From JBDTSW01 sp963782605 (GTDB lineage Bacteria; Actinomycetota; Thermoleophilia; Solirubrobacterales; 70-9), in contig CAWAKK010000012.1 in assembly GCA_963782605.1 (NCBI GenBank), forward strand, positions 186,001 through 250,000: a stretch of DNA of 64,000 nt. Reading direction: 5' to 3'. Within the stretch, counting starts at the first letter, position 1, and each line of letters begins with the position of its first letter. The translations under genes were made by a program, and so were the position numbers. The notes below the pieces were generated by a model. The model was not told the origin of the DNA. It saw nothing but the letters and a program-made list of their open reading frames with translations, and did no database searches. This document shows, piece by piece, positions 41,126-48,918 of this stretch.

Positions 41126-42397
41126 TCACGATCCTGCTTCTGGATCGAGGTCGGCGATCCTGCGCTCCAGGAAGGAGCGGGCGATCGGATTCTCGGCGAG
41201 GACCAGGGCCCTCCTGTACGCCTCGGCCGCCTCCCGGCGGCGCCCGGCACGATCCAGCAGGTCGGCACGCGCGGAGTGGAAGTGCAGGTAGCCGTCAAGG
41301 CCCTCGATCCGGTCGATGGTCGCGAGCCCCGCTTCGGGACCCTCGGACATCGCGATCGCGACGCCGCGGTTGAGCTCGACCACGGGGGACGGGGTTGCGA
41401 GAACCAGCCAGTCGTAGAGGTGGCGGATCCGGGCCCAGTCGGTGGCGGCGGCCGACTCCGCGGTGGCGTGCTCCGCGGCGATCGCGGCCTGCAGCGTGTA
41501 GGGCCCAGGGGGCCTGGCGCCCGACGAGCGGATCGGGCCAATCGCTCGCCGCAAGAGCTCGAGGCCCTCATCGATCTCCCCTCGGTCCCACTGCGATCGA
41601 TCCTGGTCTGAGAGCAGGATCATCTCTCCCGACACGTCGACGCGCGCCTCACGCCTGGAGTCCTGGAACAGCATCAGCGCGAGCAGCCCGGCCGCCTCCG
41701 CCTCCTCCGGCATGATCGCGACGAGGACTTGCGTGAGGCGGATCGCCTCGGCGCAGAGCTCGCGCCTCACGAGCGTGTCGGCCGAGGTCGCGGCGTAGCC
41801 CTCGTTGAAGATCAGATAGAGAGCCGAAAGGACCGAGGCGAGGCGCTCCGGCAGATGCTCCGCGGCGGGGACCTGATAGGGGATGCCGGCGTCGCGGATC
41901 TTGCGTTTGGCGCGGACCAGGCGTTGTGCCATCGACGACTCGGAGACCAGGAAGGCCCGGGCGATCTCCGCGGTCGTGAGCCCACCGAGGGTGCGCAGGG
42001 TGAGCGCCACCTGGGCCTGCTGGGCGAGCGCCGGGTGGCAGGTGGTGAAGATGAGCCGCAGCCGATCGTCGGGGAACGGATGGCTCTGCATGCTGGGCGC
42101 TACCGACTCCACCGAAGGCTCCGACCCTGAGTCGAGGCGCTCGAGCTCGGCGACCTTCTCGTCAAGCGTCTGCTCGCGGCGCAGGCGGTCGATCGCCTTG
42201 TTGCGCGCAACGCGCATGATCCAGGCGCCGGGGTTCGCAGGCGTGCCCTCCCGCGGCCAGCGCTCGAGTGCCACAACCCACGCCTCCTGAACCGCCTCCT
42301 CTGCGAGGTCGAAATCGCGAAGGACGCCGATGAGCGTCGCGACCGCCCGTCCCGACTCGTGCCGGAACAGGCGGTCGACGTTCGCTTCAGGCCCTAT
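41126..42397 (-). CDS. ECF sigma factor, ECF42/SigJ-like with C-terminal TPR-like domain; no canonical start
   Basis: Sigma region 2 (RLFRHESGRAVATLIGVLRDFDLAEEAVQEAW..ALERWP), a linker, region 4 (LTTAEIARAFLVSESSMAQRLVRAKRKIRDAGIPY) and a long C-terminal helical repeat domain (~200-423) typical of ECF42. The first canonical start codon is GTG 42274, which would remove most of region 2. The homologous reading continues to 42397, where ATA overlaps the TAG stop of the DGPF gene; no ATG, GTG or TTG is in frame there. ATA initiation, frameshifted translation from the upstream gene or a sequence error are the options. About 423 residues if from ATA. Confidence 0.82.
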   Translation of the reverse strand: MGPEANVDRLFRHESGRAVATLIGVLRDFDLAEEAVQEAWVVALERWPREGTPANPGAWIMRVARNKAIDRLRREQTLDEKVAELERLDSGSEPSVESVAPSMQSHPFPDDRLRLIFTTCHPALAQQAQVALTLRTLGGLTTAEIARAFLVSESSMAQRLVRAKRKIRDAGIPYQVPAAEHLPERLASVLSALYLIFNEGYAATSADTLVRRELCAEAIRLTQVLVAIMPEEAEAAGLLALMLFQDSRREARVDVSGEMILLSDQDRSQWDRGEIDEGLELLRRAIGPIRSSGARPPGPYTLQAAIAAEHATAESAAATDWARIRHLYDWLVLATPSPVVELNRGVAIAMSEGPEAGLATIDRIEGLDGYLHFHSARADLLDRAGRRREAAEAYRRALVLAENPIARSFLERRIADLDPEAGS

Positions 42398-42792
42398 CGC
42401 GCCGCGCTCTTGGCTGCTTCGTTCGGACGCTCGTAACCGAACTCGCTGTAGTCCATGACCGGCCTGACCTCAACCGACTGGCCGTCGCTGACAGGGATCT
42501 TCTTCGCCCATTCGAGCGCGCTGTCCAGGTTCTCCGCCTCGATCAGATAGAAGCCACCGAGCTGCTCCTTCGTCTCGGCGAAGGGACCATCGGTAACGGT
42601 GTGCCCATCGCCCTCCCGCTTTACGGTGGTGGCGGTGGCGCTGGGCTGCAGGCCCTCGCCTGCATGATGCGAGTTGGCGTCGATGAGCTCGCGCTCGAAG
42701 TTCCCCCAGAGCTCGAGGCCTTCCTGCATCTCCTCCGGGGTGACATCGTCCCAGCCACCCTCTTCCCCGAAAATGGCGAGCATGTACTTCAT
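42394..42792 (-). CDS. DGPF/YCII-domain protein, ECF42 partner
   Basis: 132 residues. KYMLAIFGEEGGWDDVTPEEM is the YCII fold start; VTDGPFAETKEQLGGFYLIEAEN contains the DGPF motif that names the family. Such proteins are encoded with ECF42 sigma factors and are typical targets of them; the biochemical role is unknown. AAGGAGGAAT precedes the ATG. The TAG stop overlaps the presumed ATA start of the sigma gene by two bases. Confidence 0.93.
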   Translation of the reverse strand: MKYMLAIFGEEGGWDDVTPEEMQEGLELWGNFERELIDANSHHAGEGLQPSATATTVKREGDGHTVTDGPFAETKEQLGGFYLIEAENLDSALEWAKKIPVSDGQSVEVRPVMDYSEFGYERPNEAAKSAAR

Positions 42793-42840
42793 GCGGATTC
42801 CTCCTTCGTCTGAGCGGCGCCGTTCGCCGCTTTCACCCTA

Positions 42841-42869
42841 ACGACGAACGGGTAAGCGAGAAATCGACA
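42841..42869 (-). promoter_or_regulatory. Probable ECF42-type autoregulated promoter
   Basis: On the minus strand TGTCGA (42869-42864) is followed after 17 bases by CGTCGT (42846-42841), the spacing expected for an ECF -35/-10 pair; TGTCGA is the -35 that I recall for ECF42. It lies 49-77 bases upstream of the DGPF start and overlaps the start region of the divergent GNAT gene (42872). A small hairpin GCGGCG/CGCCGC follows at 42814-42830. Confidence 0.65.
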
Positions 42870-42871
42870 CG

Positions 42872-43375
42872 ATGCAGCTGATCCCCTACACCTCCGACGA
42901 CATCGAGCTGACGCGCGCCCTCGAGAGCGACCCCGAGGTGATGCGCGAGCTTGGCGGCCCGCACGGTCCCGACGAGATCGAGGCAGCGCACAAGCGCAGG
43001 CTCGACGCGGCCGAGGGCGGAGGCTGGTGGCTAAAGATCGTGCCCGAGCCCGATGGGCCCGCGGTGGGCGCGATCGGCATCTGGGAGAGCGAGGCCGGCG
43101 GCGAGTCGGTCCACGAGGTCGGATGGATGGTCCTGCCGAGCCACCAGGGCCAGGGCATCGCAACTCGCGCGCTCGAGCTGCTGCTGGGACGAGCCCGCGA
43201 AGCTGGACGCTCTCGATACCTACATGCCTATCCCGGCGCGACGAACGCCCCCTCGAACGCCCTCTGCCGGCGGTTTGGCTTCGAGTTGATCGAGCAGCTC
43301 GAGGTCGACTACGCCGGGCGCGACCTATCCGTCAACCACTGGAAGCTGGAGCTGTCCGAGCCGGACCCTGCCTGA
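42872..43375 (+). CDS. GNAT family N-acetyltransferase
   Basis: 167 residues. Acetyl-CoA-binding motif VLPSHQGQGIATRALELLL (~88-108) and the C-terminal NAPSNALCRRFGFELIEQLEVDY are the Gcn5-type signatures. Substrate unknown (RimJ/L-like small molecule or protein N-terminus). Its 3' end overlaps the convergent hydrolase gene by 44 bases. Confidence 0.88.
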   Translation: MQLIPYTSDDIELTRALESDPEVMRELGGPHGPDEIEAAHKRRLDAAEGGGWWLKIVPEPDGPAVGAIGIWESEAGGESVHEVGWMVLPSHQGQGIATRALELLLGRAREAGRSRYLHAYPGATNAPSNALCRRFGFELIEQLEVDYAGRDLSVNHWKLELSEPDPA

Positions 43376-44306
43376 GCTGCTCCTGCATCCGCTCGAGATC
43401 GAACTCGTAGGGCTCGGTGGTCTCGATGAAATCGATCAGCGTCTCGGCGAAGCGCTCGGGGTCGTCGAGCTGCGGCCAGTGGCCGGACCCCTCGAACTCC
43501 ACGTAGCGGCTGCCGGGGATGAGGCTCTGCGCGTCGCGGCCGTGGGCCGCCGGGATGATCGGGTCGTTCTCGCCCCAGATCAGGAGCACGGGCATGCCCT
43601 CCGCGAGATAGAGGCGGTCGAGGGCGCTCACCCGCTGGCCGCCGGGGTCGACGACCGCGCCCAGGGTGTGGCGGAAGGCGTCGCGCGCCTCGGCGTCGTT
43701 GAGCGAGGCGTAGCCGCGAGCCATCTCGGTCACGTCGGAGCGCACGTGGACGCCCAATCGGCCCAGCGCCCTGCCGACGGCCTCCCCCGCCCGGATCGCC
43801 CAGTTGGGCGCGATCACCGGCAGCACGAGCTCGGACCCCGGAAGCGTCGCGGCTCGCAGCAAGGGATGGACCTCACGGCCCAACCCGCCGCTCGAGACGA
43901 GCACCATCCGCTCCGTGTACTCGGGGTACTGATAGGCGAACTGCATCGCGATGCCACCGCCCAGGGAGCGACCGACGACAGTCCCGCTCTCGAAGCCGAG
44001 CGCTCCCATCAGGTCGCGCATCCCGCTCGCGTAGGCGCCGAGGGAATAGTCCCCGCGGGGCTTCGCGGAACGGCCGTGGCCGAGCAGGTCGCCCGCGATG
44101 ACGGTGTAGTGGCGCGCCAGCCGCGGCATCACCTCACGCCAGACCTCGTTGCTCTCGGTGATCCCGTGGATCAACCCTAAAGCCGGCCCGTCCCCGGCGA
44201 TCTGATAGCAGACGGTGTGGCCGTGGAGGGTGATCTCCTCGGTCCGGACCTGAGGCTGCTCGGGCGTGCTCGCTGGGCTTGGCCGCGTGGCCGCTGCGGT
44301 GCTCAT
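43332..44306 (-). CDS. Alpha/beta hydrolase
   Basis: 324 residues from ATG 44306 with GGAGG 8 bases before it; the frame is open much further but the extra part is a shadow of the acyl-CoA dehydrogenase. Oxyanion LIHGITESNEVW, nucleophile VVGRSLGGGIAMQFA, acid in WGENDPIIP and His in GSGHWPQLDDP form a complete triad. It follows the acyl-CoA dehydrogenase gene after 10 bases, so it may act on a lipid or ester in that pathway. Confidence 0.88.
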   Translation of the reverse strand: MSTAAATRPSPASTPEQPQVRTEEITLHGHTVCYQIAGDGPALGLIHGITESNEVWREVMPRLARHYTVIAGDLLGHGRSAKPRGDYSLGAYASGMRDLMGALGFESGTVVGRSLGGGIAMQFAYQYPEYTERMVLVSSGGLGREVHPLLRAATLPGSELVLPVIAPNWAIRAGEAVGRALGRLGVHVRSDVTEMARGYASLNDAEARDAFRHTLGAVVDPGGQRVSALDRLYLAEGMPVLLIWGENDPIIPAAHGRDAQSLIPGSRYVEFEGSGHWPQLDDPERFAETLIDFIETTEPYEFDLERMQEQLRQGPARTAPASSG

Positions 44307-44316
44307 CGTGGTCCTC

Positions 44317-45588
44317 CTAGGAGATGTGGACGCCGGAGATGGCTCGGGAGATGACGAGGCGCTGGATCTCCGAGGTGCCCTCGAAGATCGTGTAGATCTT
44401 GGCGTCGCGGTGCATGCGCTCGACGGGGTACTCGCGCGTGTAGCCGTTGCCGCCGAGGATCTGCATTGCGCGCTCGGTGGCCCAGACTGCGACCTCTCCC
44501 GCCTTGAGCTTCGACATCGACCCCTGGGCCAGGTTGAAGTTCTTGCCCGCGCGCCCCATCCACGACGCGTGCCACACGAGCATGCGCGACGCCTCGATCT
44601 CGAGCGCCATGTCCGCAAGCGCGAAGGCGATCGCCTGGTTTTCGATGATCGCCTTGCCGAACTGGCGCCGCTCCTTCGCGTAGTCGAGCGCGTATTCGTA
44701 GGCCGCGCGAGCGATGCCGAGCGCCTGGGCGCCGACGGTGGGACGCGAGAGCTCAAACGTGCGCATCGCGGCCTGTCCCTTGGCGCTCTGGCCTTCCCGA
44801 ACACGCGCCAGCCGCTCGTCGAGCTTCTCCTTGCCCCCAAGCAGACAGGCGCCGGGCACGCGGCAGTCGTCCAGATGCACGTCCGCGGTGTGCGAAGCGC
44901 GGATGCCGTGCTTCTTGACCTTCGCTCCCTGCTCGCAGCCCTTCGTTCCGGGCGGAATCACGAACGCGGCGTGACCGCGGGATCCGAGCTCGCGGTCGAC
45001 CGATGCGATCACGACGTGAACGTCGGCGATCCCCCCGTTCGTGGCCCAGGCCTTCTGGCCGCTTATGATCCACTCGTCGCTCGCCTCGTCGTAGCGGGCG
45101 GACGTGCGAATCGCGGACACGTCGGAGCCCGCGTCGGGCTCCGACGAGCAGAAGGCGCCGACCTTTGGCTCTTCGGGCGTTCCAAAGCACTGCGGGACCC
45201 ACTCGGCGAGTTGATCCGGCGTACCGTTGCCGAAGATCGCGGCGACCGCGAGGGACGTGCCCATCAGCGACATGCCGATGCCGGCGTCGCCCCAGAAGAG
45301 CTCCTCGTTTACGACCGGGAGGGTGAGGCCGGAGGGGTCCGCCCAGAACTGGGCCAAGCCCTCGAAGCCGTAAAGGCCGATCTTTGCGGCCTCCTGAATC
45401 ACTGGCCACGGCGTCTCCTCGCGCTCGTCCCACTCGGCGGCCGCGGGTCGCATGACTCCTTCGGCGAACCCGTGGACCCACTCGCGCACATCCAGTTGGT
45501 CCTGGGAGAGCTCCATCGAGAAGCTCGACTCCCCGGCGCCCGCCATCGCCATCGCGGCTTGCTCGTTGGCCGTATCGGTGGCGGCCAT
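44317..45588 (-). CDS. Acyl-CoA dehydrogenase (canonical active site)
   Basis: 423 residues. CSSEPDAGSDVSAIRT, QKAWATNGGIADVHVVIA and the C-terminal LGGNGYTREYPVERMHRDAKIYTIFEGTSEIQR contain FAD/substrate sites; EGT carries the catalytic Glu of short/medium-chain enzymes. ATG 45588 shares its A with the SCP2 stop (TGATG), so the two are translationally coupled. Part of the operon divergent from the TetR gene at 46161. Confidence 0.93.
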   Translation of the reverse strand: MAATDTANEQAAMAMAGAGESSFSMELSQDQLDVREWVHGFAEGVMRPAAAEWDEREETPWPVIQEAAKIGLYGFEGLAQFWADPSGLTLPVVNEELFWGDAGIGMSLMGTSLAVAAIFGNGTPDQLAEWVPQCFGTPEEPKVGAFCSSEPDAGSDVSAIRTSARYDEASDEWIISGQKAWATNGGIADVHVVIASVDRELGSRGHAAFVIPPGTKGCEQGAKVKKHGIRASHTADVHLDDCRVPGACLLGGKEKLDERLARVREGQSAKGQAAMRTFELSRPTVGAQALGIARAAYEYALDYAKERRQFGKAIIENQAIAFALADMALEIEASRMLVWHASWMGRAGKNFNLAQGSMSKLKAGEVAVWATERAMQILGGNGYTREYPVERMHRDAKIYTIFEGTSEIQRLVISRAISGVHIS

Positions 45589-46079
45589 CAGGAAGCCGCC
45601 TGCGGGATCCGGAAGAGGGTCGCGACCTGGCTCGCGAACATGAGGTCGCCCTCGATCCGAAGCTTGCCGGCCATGAAGAGGACCGGGCCCGCCTGCGCGC
45701 CGGAGACGAGGCGCAGGAATGCTGCCGGGCCAGCGATGAACGTCACACGGGGGGCCGCGGTGGGGTCCGCGGTCACGCTCGCGGCGCCGTCCTTGATCGT
45801 GACCTCGTAGGTGTCCTCGCCGCCCCCCGGCGCGTCGGTGACCCGCCACAGCAAAACGGCATCGATGCCCTTGGCCTTCTCGGGATCGAGGTGGTCGCTC
45901 ATGCGGCGGAAGACCTCGTCGAGGATCGTCTGGCGCGTCGCCGGGTCCGACATGGCCTGGGTCAGCTGCTCGTCGCTGGCGGCGGCTGCCACCGATGCGA
46001 GTCGGGCGGGATCCGCGCCGGCGAGATCCGCAAGTTCCGCTCCGGACTCGGCGGGTGGTGTCTCCGTGCTTTCCGTCAT
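45588..46079 (-). CDS. SCP2 sterol-carrier-domain protein
   Basis: 163 residues. After a disordered acidic N-terminus, IDAVLLWRVTDAPGGGEDTYEVTIKDGAASVTADPTAAPRVTFIAGPAAFLRLVSGAQAGPVLFMAGKLRIEGDLMFA has the SCP2 strand order with the K-x-x-x-G-D ending. Such domains bind acyl-CoA or lipids. First gene of the operon with the acyl-CoA dehydrogenase and hydrolase. Confidence 0.88.
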   Translation of the reverse strand: MTESTETPPAESGAELADLAGADPARLASVAAAASDEQLTQAMSDPATRQTILDEVFRRMSDHLDPEKAKGIDAVLLWRVTDAPGGGEDTYEVTIKDGAASVTADPTAAPRVTFIAGPAAFLRLVSGAQAGPVLFMAGKLRIEGDLMFASQVATLFRIPQAAS

Positions 46080-46109
46080 CCGTCTTTCCGTGCCTCCTAG
46101 AGCAAGCGT

Positions 46110-46154
46110 GTAGGCGTTCCCTACCCGCGGTAGGAAAATGCTACCATAGGTAGG
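46110..46154. promoter_or_regulatory. TetR operator array between scp2/acad operon and tetR
   Basis: Five half-sites of GTAGG/CCTAC type: GTAGG 46110-46114, CCTACC 46120-46125, GGTAGG 46129-46134, CTACC 46141-46145, GGTAGG 46149-46154. The two best palindromes, CCTACC-CGC-GGTAGG (46120-46134) and CTACC-ATA-GGTAG (46141-46153), are centred exactly 20 bp apart, two helical turns, so two dimers can bind on the same face. The array fills the 81-bp divergent region. Confidence 0.8.
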
Positions 46155-46160
46155 AAGCAG

Positions 46161-46820
46161 ATGAGTGAGCTAGCTCAACCGGAAGCCGTGGCCTCCGCCT
46201 TCCCTCGGTCCCGCCCGGGTCGCGCTCCCCACCTGGGCCCGGAGCGTCGGCGCCCGATGGTCCTTGACGCGGCTTTCGAGCTCTTCCTGGAGCGGGGATA
46301 CGACGGGACCTCGATGGACGCGATCGCGCGGGCGATCGGTGTCACGAAGCCCGTCGTCTACGCCTGCTACCCCTCGAAGGAGGAGCTCTTCAAGGCACTG
46401 CTTCGCCGCGAGGAGGACCGGGTGCTGGCGGAGATCACCGCGGCGCTCCCAGCGGCGGCCGAGGGTGACCTCGAGGCCACGCTCATCGAGGGCTTCACCG
46501 GCTTTTTGCGTGCGGTCGCCTCCTCACCGCGGGCGTACCGAGTCATCTTCTTGGGCGAGGGAGCCAACGCCGCGGTGGCGAGCCGCATCCAGCACGGGCG
46601 CGAGCGCCAGGTGGAGGCGGTGGCGATGCTGGCGCGGCCGCTATTGGGGGATGCCGATGACCCTGATCTTGATCGCTCCGCTCGCCTCCTGGGCCACCTC
46701 GTGGTCGGGCTCGCCGAGGCGGGTGCGCGGGCGCTTTTGAGCGAGGAGGGCTGGACGCCGGAGACGCTCGGCGAGACCCTCGGCCGCCTGGCGGCGGCGG
46801 GGCGACCGGTGCTGGACTGA
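46161..46820 (+). CDS. TetR/AcrR family regulator of the adjacent lipid operon
   Basis: 219 residues. HTH in RRRPMVLDAAFELFLERGYDGTSMDAIARAIGVTKPVVYACYPSKEELF; the C-terminal part is the ligand domain. A Pro/Arg-rich N-terminal extension (~1-28) precedes the HTH. Divergent from the SCP2-acyl-CoA dehydrogenase operon and facing the operator array at 46110-46154, it likely represses both itself and that operon, with an acyl-CoA or lipid ligand. Confidence 0.93.
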   Translation: MSELAQPEAVASAFPRSRPGRAPHLGPERRRPMVLDAAFELFLERGYDGTSMDAIARAIGVTKPVVYACYPSKEELFKALLRREEDRVLAEITAALPAAAEGDLEATLIEGFTGFLRAVASSPRAYRVIFLGEGANAAVASRIQHGRERQVEAVAMLARPLLGDADDPDLDRSARLLGHLVVGLAEAGARALLSEEGWTPETLGETLGRLAAAGRPVLD

Positions 46821-46821
46821 C

Positions 46822-48009
46822 CTAGTTCTCCAGGCTCAGGAGCACGCTGATGGCGTCCGCCGCGCCTCGAGCGATCGCGAGATCGGCGCCGGCCACTCCG
46901 TCGAGCTGACTCGCGATGACCGCCCTCGGGCCAGGCCCGGTGGGGAAGAAATCCGGGTTGGCGAGATCGATCCCCTGCTGCCCTGCCTTGGACCGGAGCA
47001 CCGCGACGAGATCCGCCCCCTCCTCGAGCGTGACGGCGAGGTCCTGCCGCGGCGAATCGCCGAGGTCGGTGATGACCACTCCCTTCGGCAAGGCGTCGGA
47101 TCCCCGCCTCGCCGCCGCGCCAGCCATGTCGGGAGGGTCAACGTCGTAGGTCTTGCGCTGACCCAGCTTCCCCCCTCCGAGCCCCGGGATCACCGAGGCG
47201 ACGTTGGACCCCTGGCCGGTGAGACCCGAGTTGGCGATCGCGACGTCCGGGTCGCCGTCGGCGTTCAGATCACCGAGGTCCAGGTCGGCCGGATCGGGGC
47301 CGCCTCCCCTGGTCGCTACGAGCTTGAGCTCGCCGTTTGGACGCCCGAGCAGGGTTCGGACCTTGCCATCCGCGCCGGTGGCGACCACGTCGGTCCGCCC
47401 ATCGCCGTTTAGCCCCGCCGTGGCCACCGACCCGCCGCCGCCGCCGCGCAGCCGCGGCGCCTTGAATGTCTCGTTCGCCCGCTGGCGCACCACGCCGATC
47501 CTGCCCGTGTCTTGCGTAGAGAAGACGATGTCCTGTCTGTCGTCGCCGTTGACGTCCCCCACCGCCACGTGACGGGGCATGGCGCCCCCGACCTCGATCT
47601 CCTCCGGATTCAGGAACGAAGCGCCGGCCCCGCCGCGCAACAGCAGGATCTCGCCGGTGAGGGTGCCGATGACGAGATCAGGATCGTCGTCACCGTCGAT
47701 GCGCCGGGCCACCACGTCGTCGGGCTGGTCGGCCAAGGTCGCCGCTCCGAGGAACTGAAGCGACCCTCCACCCTGGTTGCCGAAGACCGCTACTCCGCGT
47801 TCGTTCACGGCATCCCCGTCTCCGTCGAACTGGCTGACGGCAAGGTCCTGGTCTCCGTCGCCGTCGAAGTCCGCGCTCGCCAGCCCGATCGGGTTCTCCC
47901 CGGAGGGATACGGCGTGAAGGGCAGCAAGGTGACGCCGCGGGCGGCAGCGTATGAGGCGATCAGCAGGGAGATGGCGAAGACCGAAGCCGCGATCGATCG
48001 CACTCGCAT
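46822..48009 (-). CDS. Secreted FG-GAP/VCBS-repeat beta-propeller protein
   Basis: 395 residues with an N-terminal signal peptide (~1-23). Repeated calcium-binding loops DFDGDGDQDLAV, RIDGDDDPDLVI, DVNGDDRQDIVF, GLNGDGRTDVVA and DLNADGDPDVAI give at least five of the seven blades; TDLGDSPRQDLAV and LDGVAGADLAIA complete the fold. Probably an extracellular Ca-dependent binding protein; no catalytic domain. Convergent with the TetR gene, one base apart. Confidence 0.88.
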   Translation of the reverse strand: MRVRSIAASVFAISLLIASYAAARGVTLLPFTPYPSGENPIGLASADFDGDGDQDLAVSQFDGDGDAVNERGVAVFGNQGGGSLQFLGAATLADQPDDVVARRIDGDDDPDLVIGTLTGEILLLRGGAGASFLNPEEIEVGGAMPRHVAVGDVNGDDRQDIVFSTQDTGRIGVVRQRANETFKAPRLRGGGGGSVATAGLNGDGRTDVVATGADGKVRTLLGRPNGELKLVATRGGGPDPADLDLGDLNADGDPDVAIANSGLTGQGSNVASVIPGLGGGKLGQRKTYDVDPPDMAGAAARRGSDALPKGVVITDLGDSPRQDLAVTLEEGADLVAVLRSKAGQQGIDLANPDFFPTGPGPRAVIASQLDGVAGADLAIARGAADAISVLLSLEN

Positions 48010-48075
48010 GCGGGCACGCTACCCCAACTCTTCCACTACCGTTCTGCCGCCTCAACGACGAAAGGGAGCTCTTTC

Positions 48076-48906
48076 ATGGGAATGCTCGACGGCAAGAGCG
48101 CGATCATCACCGGCTCGGCGCGGGGAATCGGCCGGGCGACCGCCGAGCTCTTCGCGAGCGAGGGCGCGCGGGTCCTGATCAACGACATCGACGGCGACGT
48201 CGCTGAGCAGGCGGCATCGGAGATCGACGGCGAGACAGCGGTCTTCGCCGGCGATCTGACCAACCCGGACGTCCCCGACGAGATGGTGAAGAAGGCCCTC
48301 GACGAGTTCGGTCAGCTCGACGCGATCGTCAACAACGCCGGCTACACCTGGGACGGCGTCGTCCATCGGATGACCGACGAGCAGTTCCAGGGCATGCTCG
48401 ACATCCATACGATCGTCCCCTTCCGCGTCATCCGCGCGATCGCGCCGAGCTGGCGGGAGGCGGCGAAGGCCGAGGGCGCGCAGGGCCGGGAGGTCTTCCG
48501 CAAGATCGTCAACATCTCCTCCGTCTCGGGGACGATGGGAAACGCCGGCCAGGCGAACTACTCCGCCGCGAAGGCCGGCGTCGTCGGTCTGACGAAGACA
48601 GTGGCCAAGGAGTGGGGCCAGTTCAAGATCAACTGCAACGCGGTCGCGTTCGGGTTCGTCGAGACCAGGCTCACCCAGGCGAAGGAGAAGGGGGAGACGA
48701 TCGAGCGCGCCGGGGGCGAGCAGATCGAGCTGGGGATCCCTGAGCAGATGCGGGCAATGGCGCCGGTGATGATCCCGCTCGGCCGACCGGCACAGCCGCA
48801 AGACGCCGCGAAGCCGGTCCTCTTCCTCTGCTCCGAGCTCTCCAACTATGTCCACGGCCAGGTGCTGAACGTGACGGGCGGTCAGTTCGGAGGCATGACC
48901 ACATAG
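48076..48906 (+). CDS. Short-chain dehydrogenase/reductase (FabG/HSD-like)
   Basis: 276 residues. TGSARGIGRA cofactor loop, NNAG, NISSVSG with the catalytic Ser and YSAAKAG with the Tyr-Lys pair are all present. AGGGAGC precedes the ATG. Insertion at ~130-140 (WREAAKAEGAQGREV) and the LGIPEQMRAMAPVMIPLGR segment place it among acyl- or steroid-like 3-hydroxyacyl dehydrogenases rather than FabG proper. Confidence 0.92.
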   Translation: MGMLDGKSAIITGSARGIGRATAELFASEGARVLINDIDGDVAEQAASEIDGETAVFAGDLTNPDVPDEMVKKALDEFGQLDAIVNNAGYTWDGVVHRMTDEQFQGMLDIHTIVPFRVIRAIAPSWREAAKAEGAQGREVFRKIVNISSVSGTMGNAGQANYSAAKAGVVGLTKTVAKEWGQFKINCNAVAFGFVETRLTQAKEKGETIERAGGEQIELGIPEQMRAMAPVMIPLGRPAQPQDAAKPVLFLCSELSNYVHGQVLNVTGGQFGGMTT

Positions 48907-48918
48907 CCGTTTACGCCC

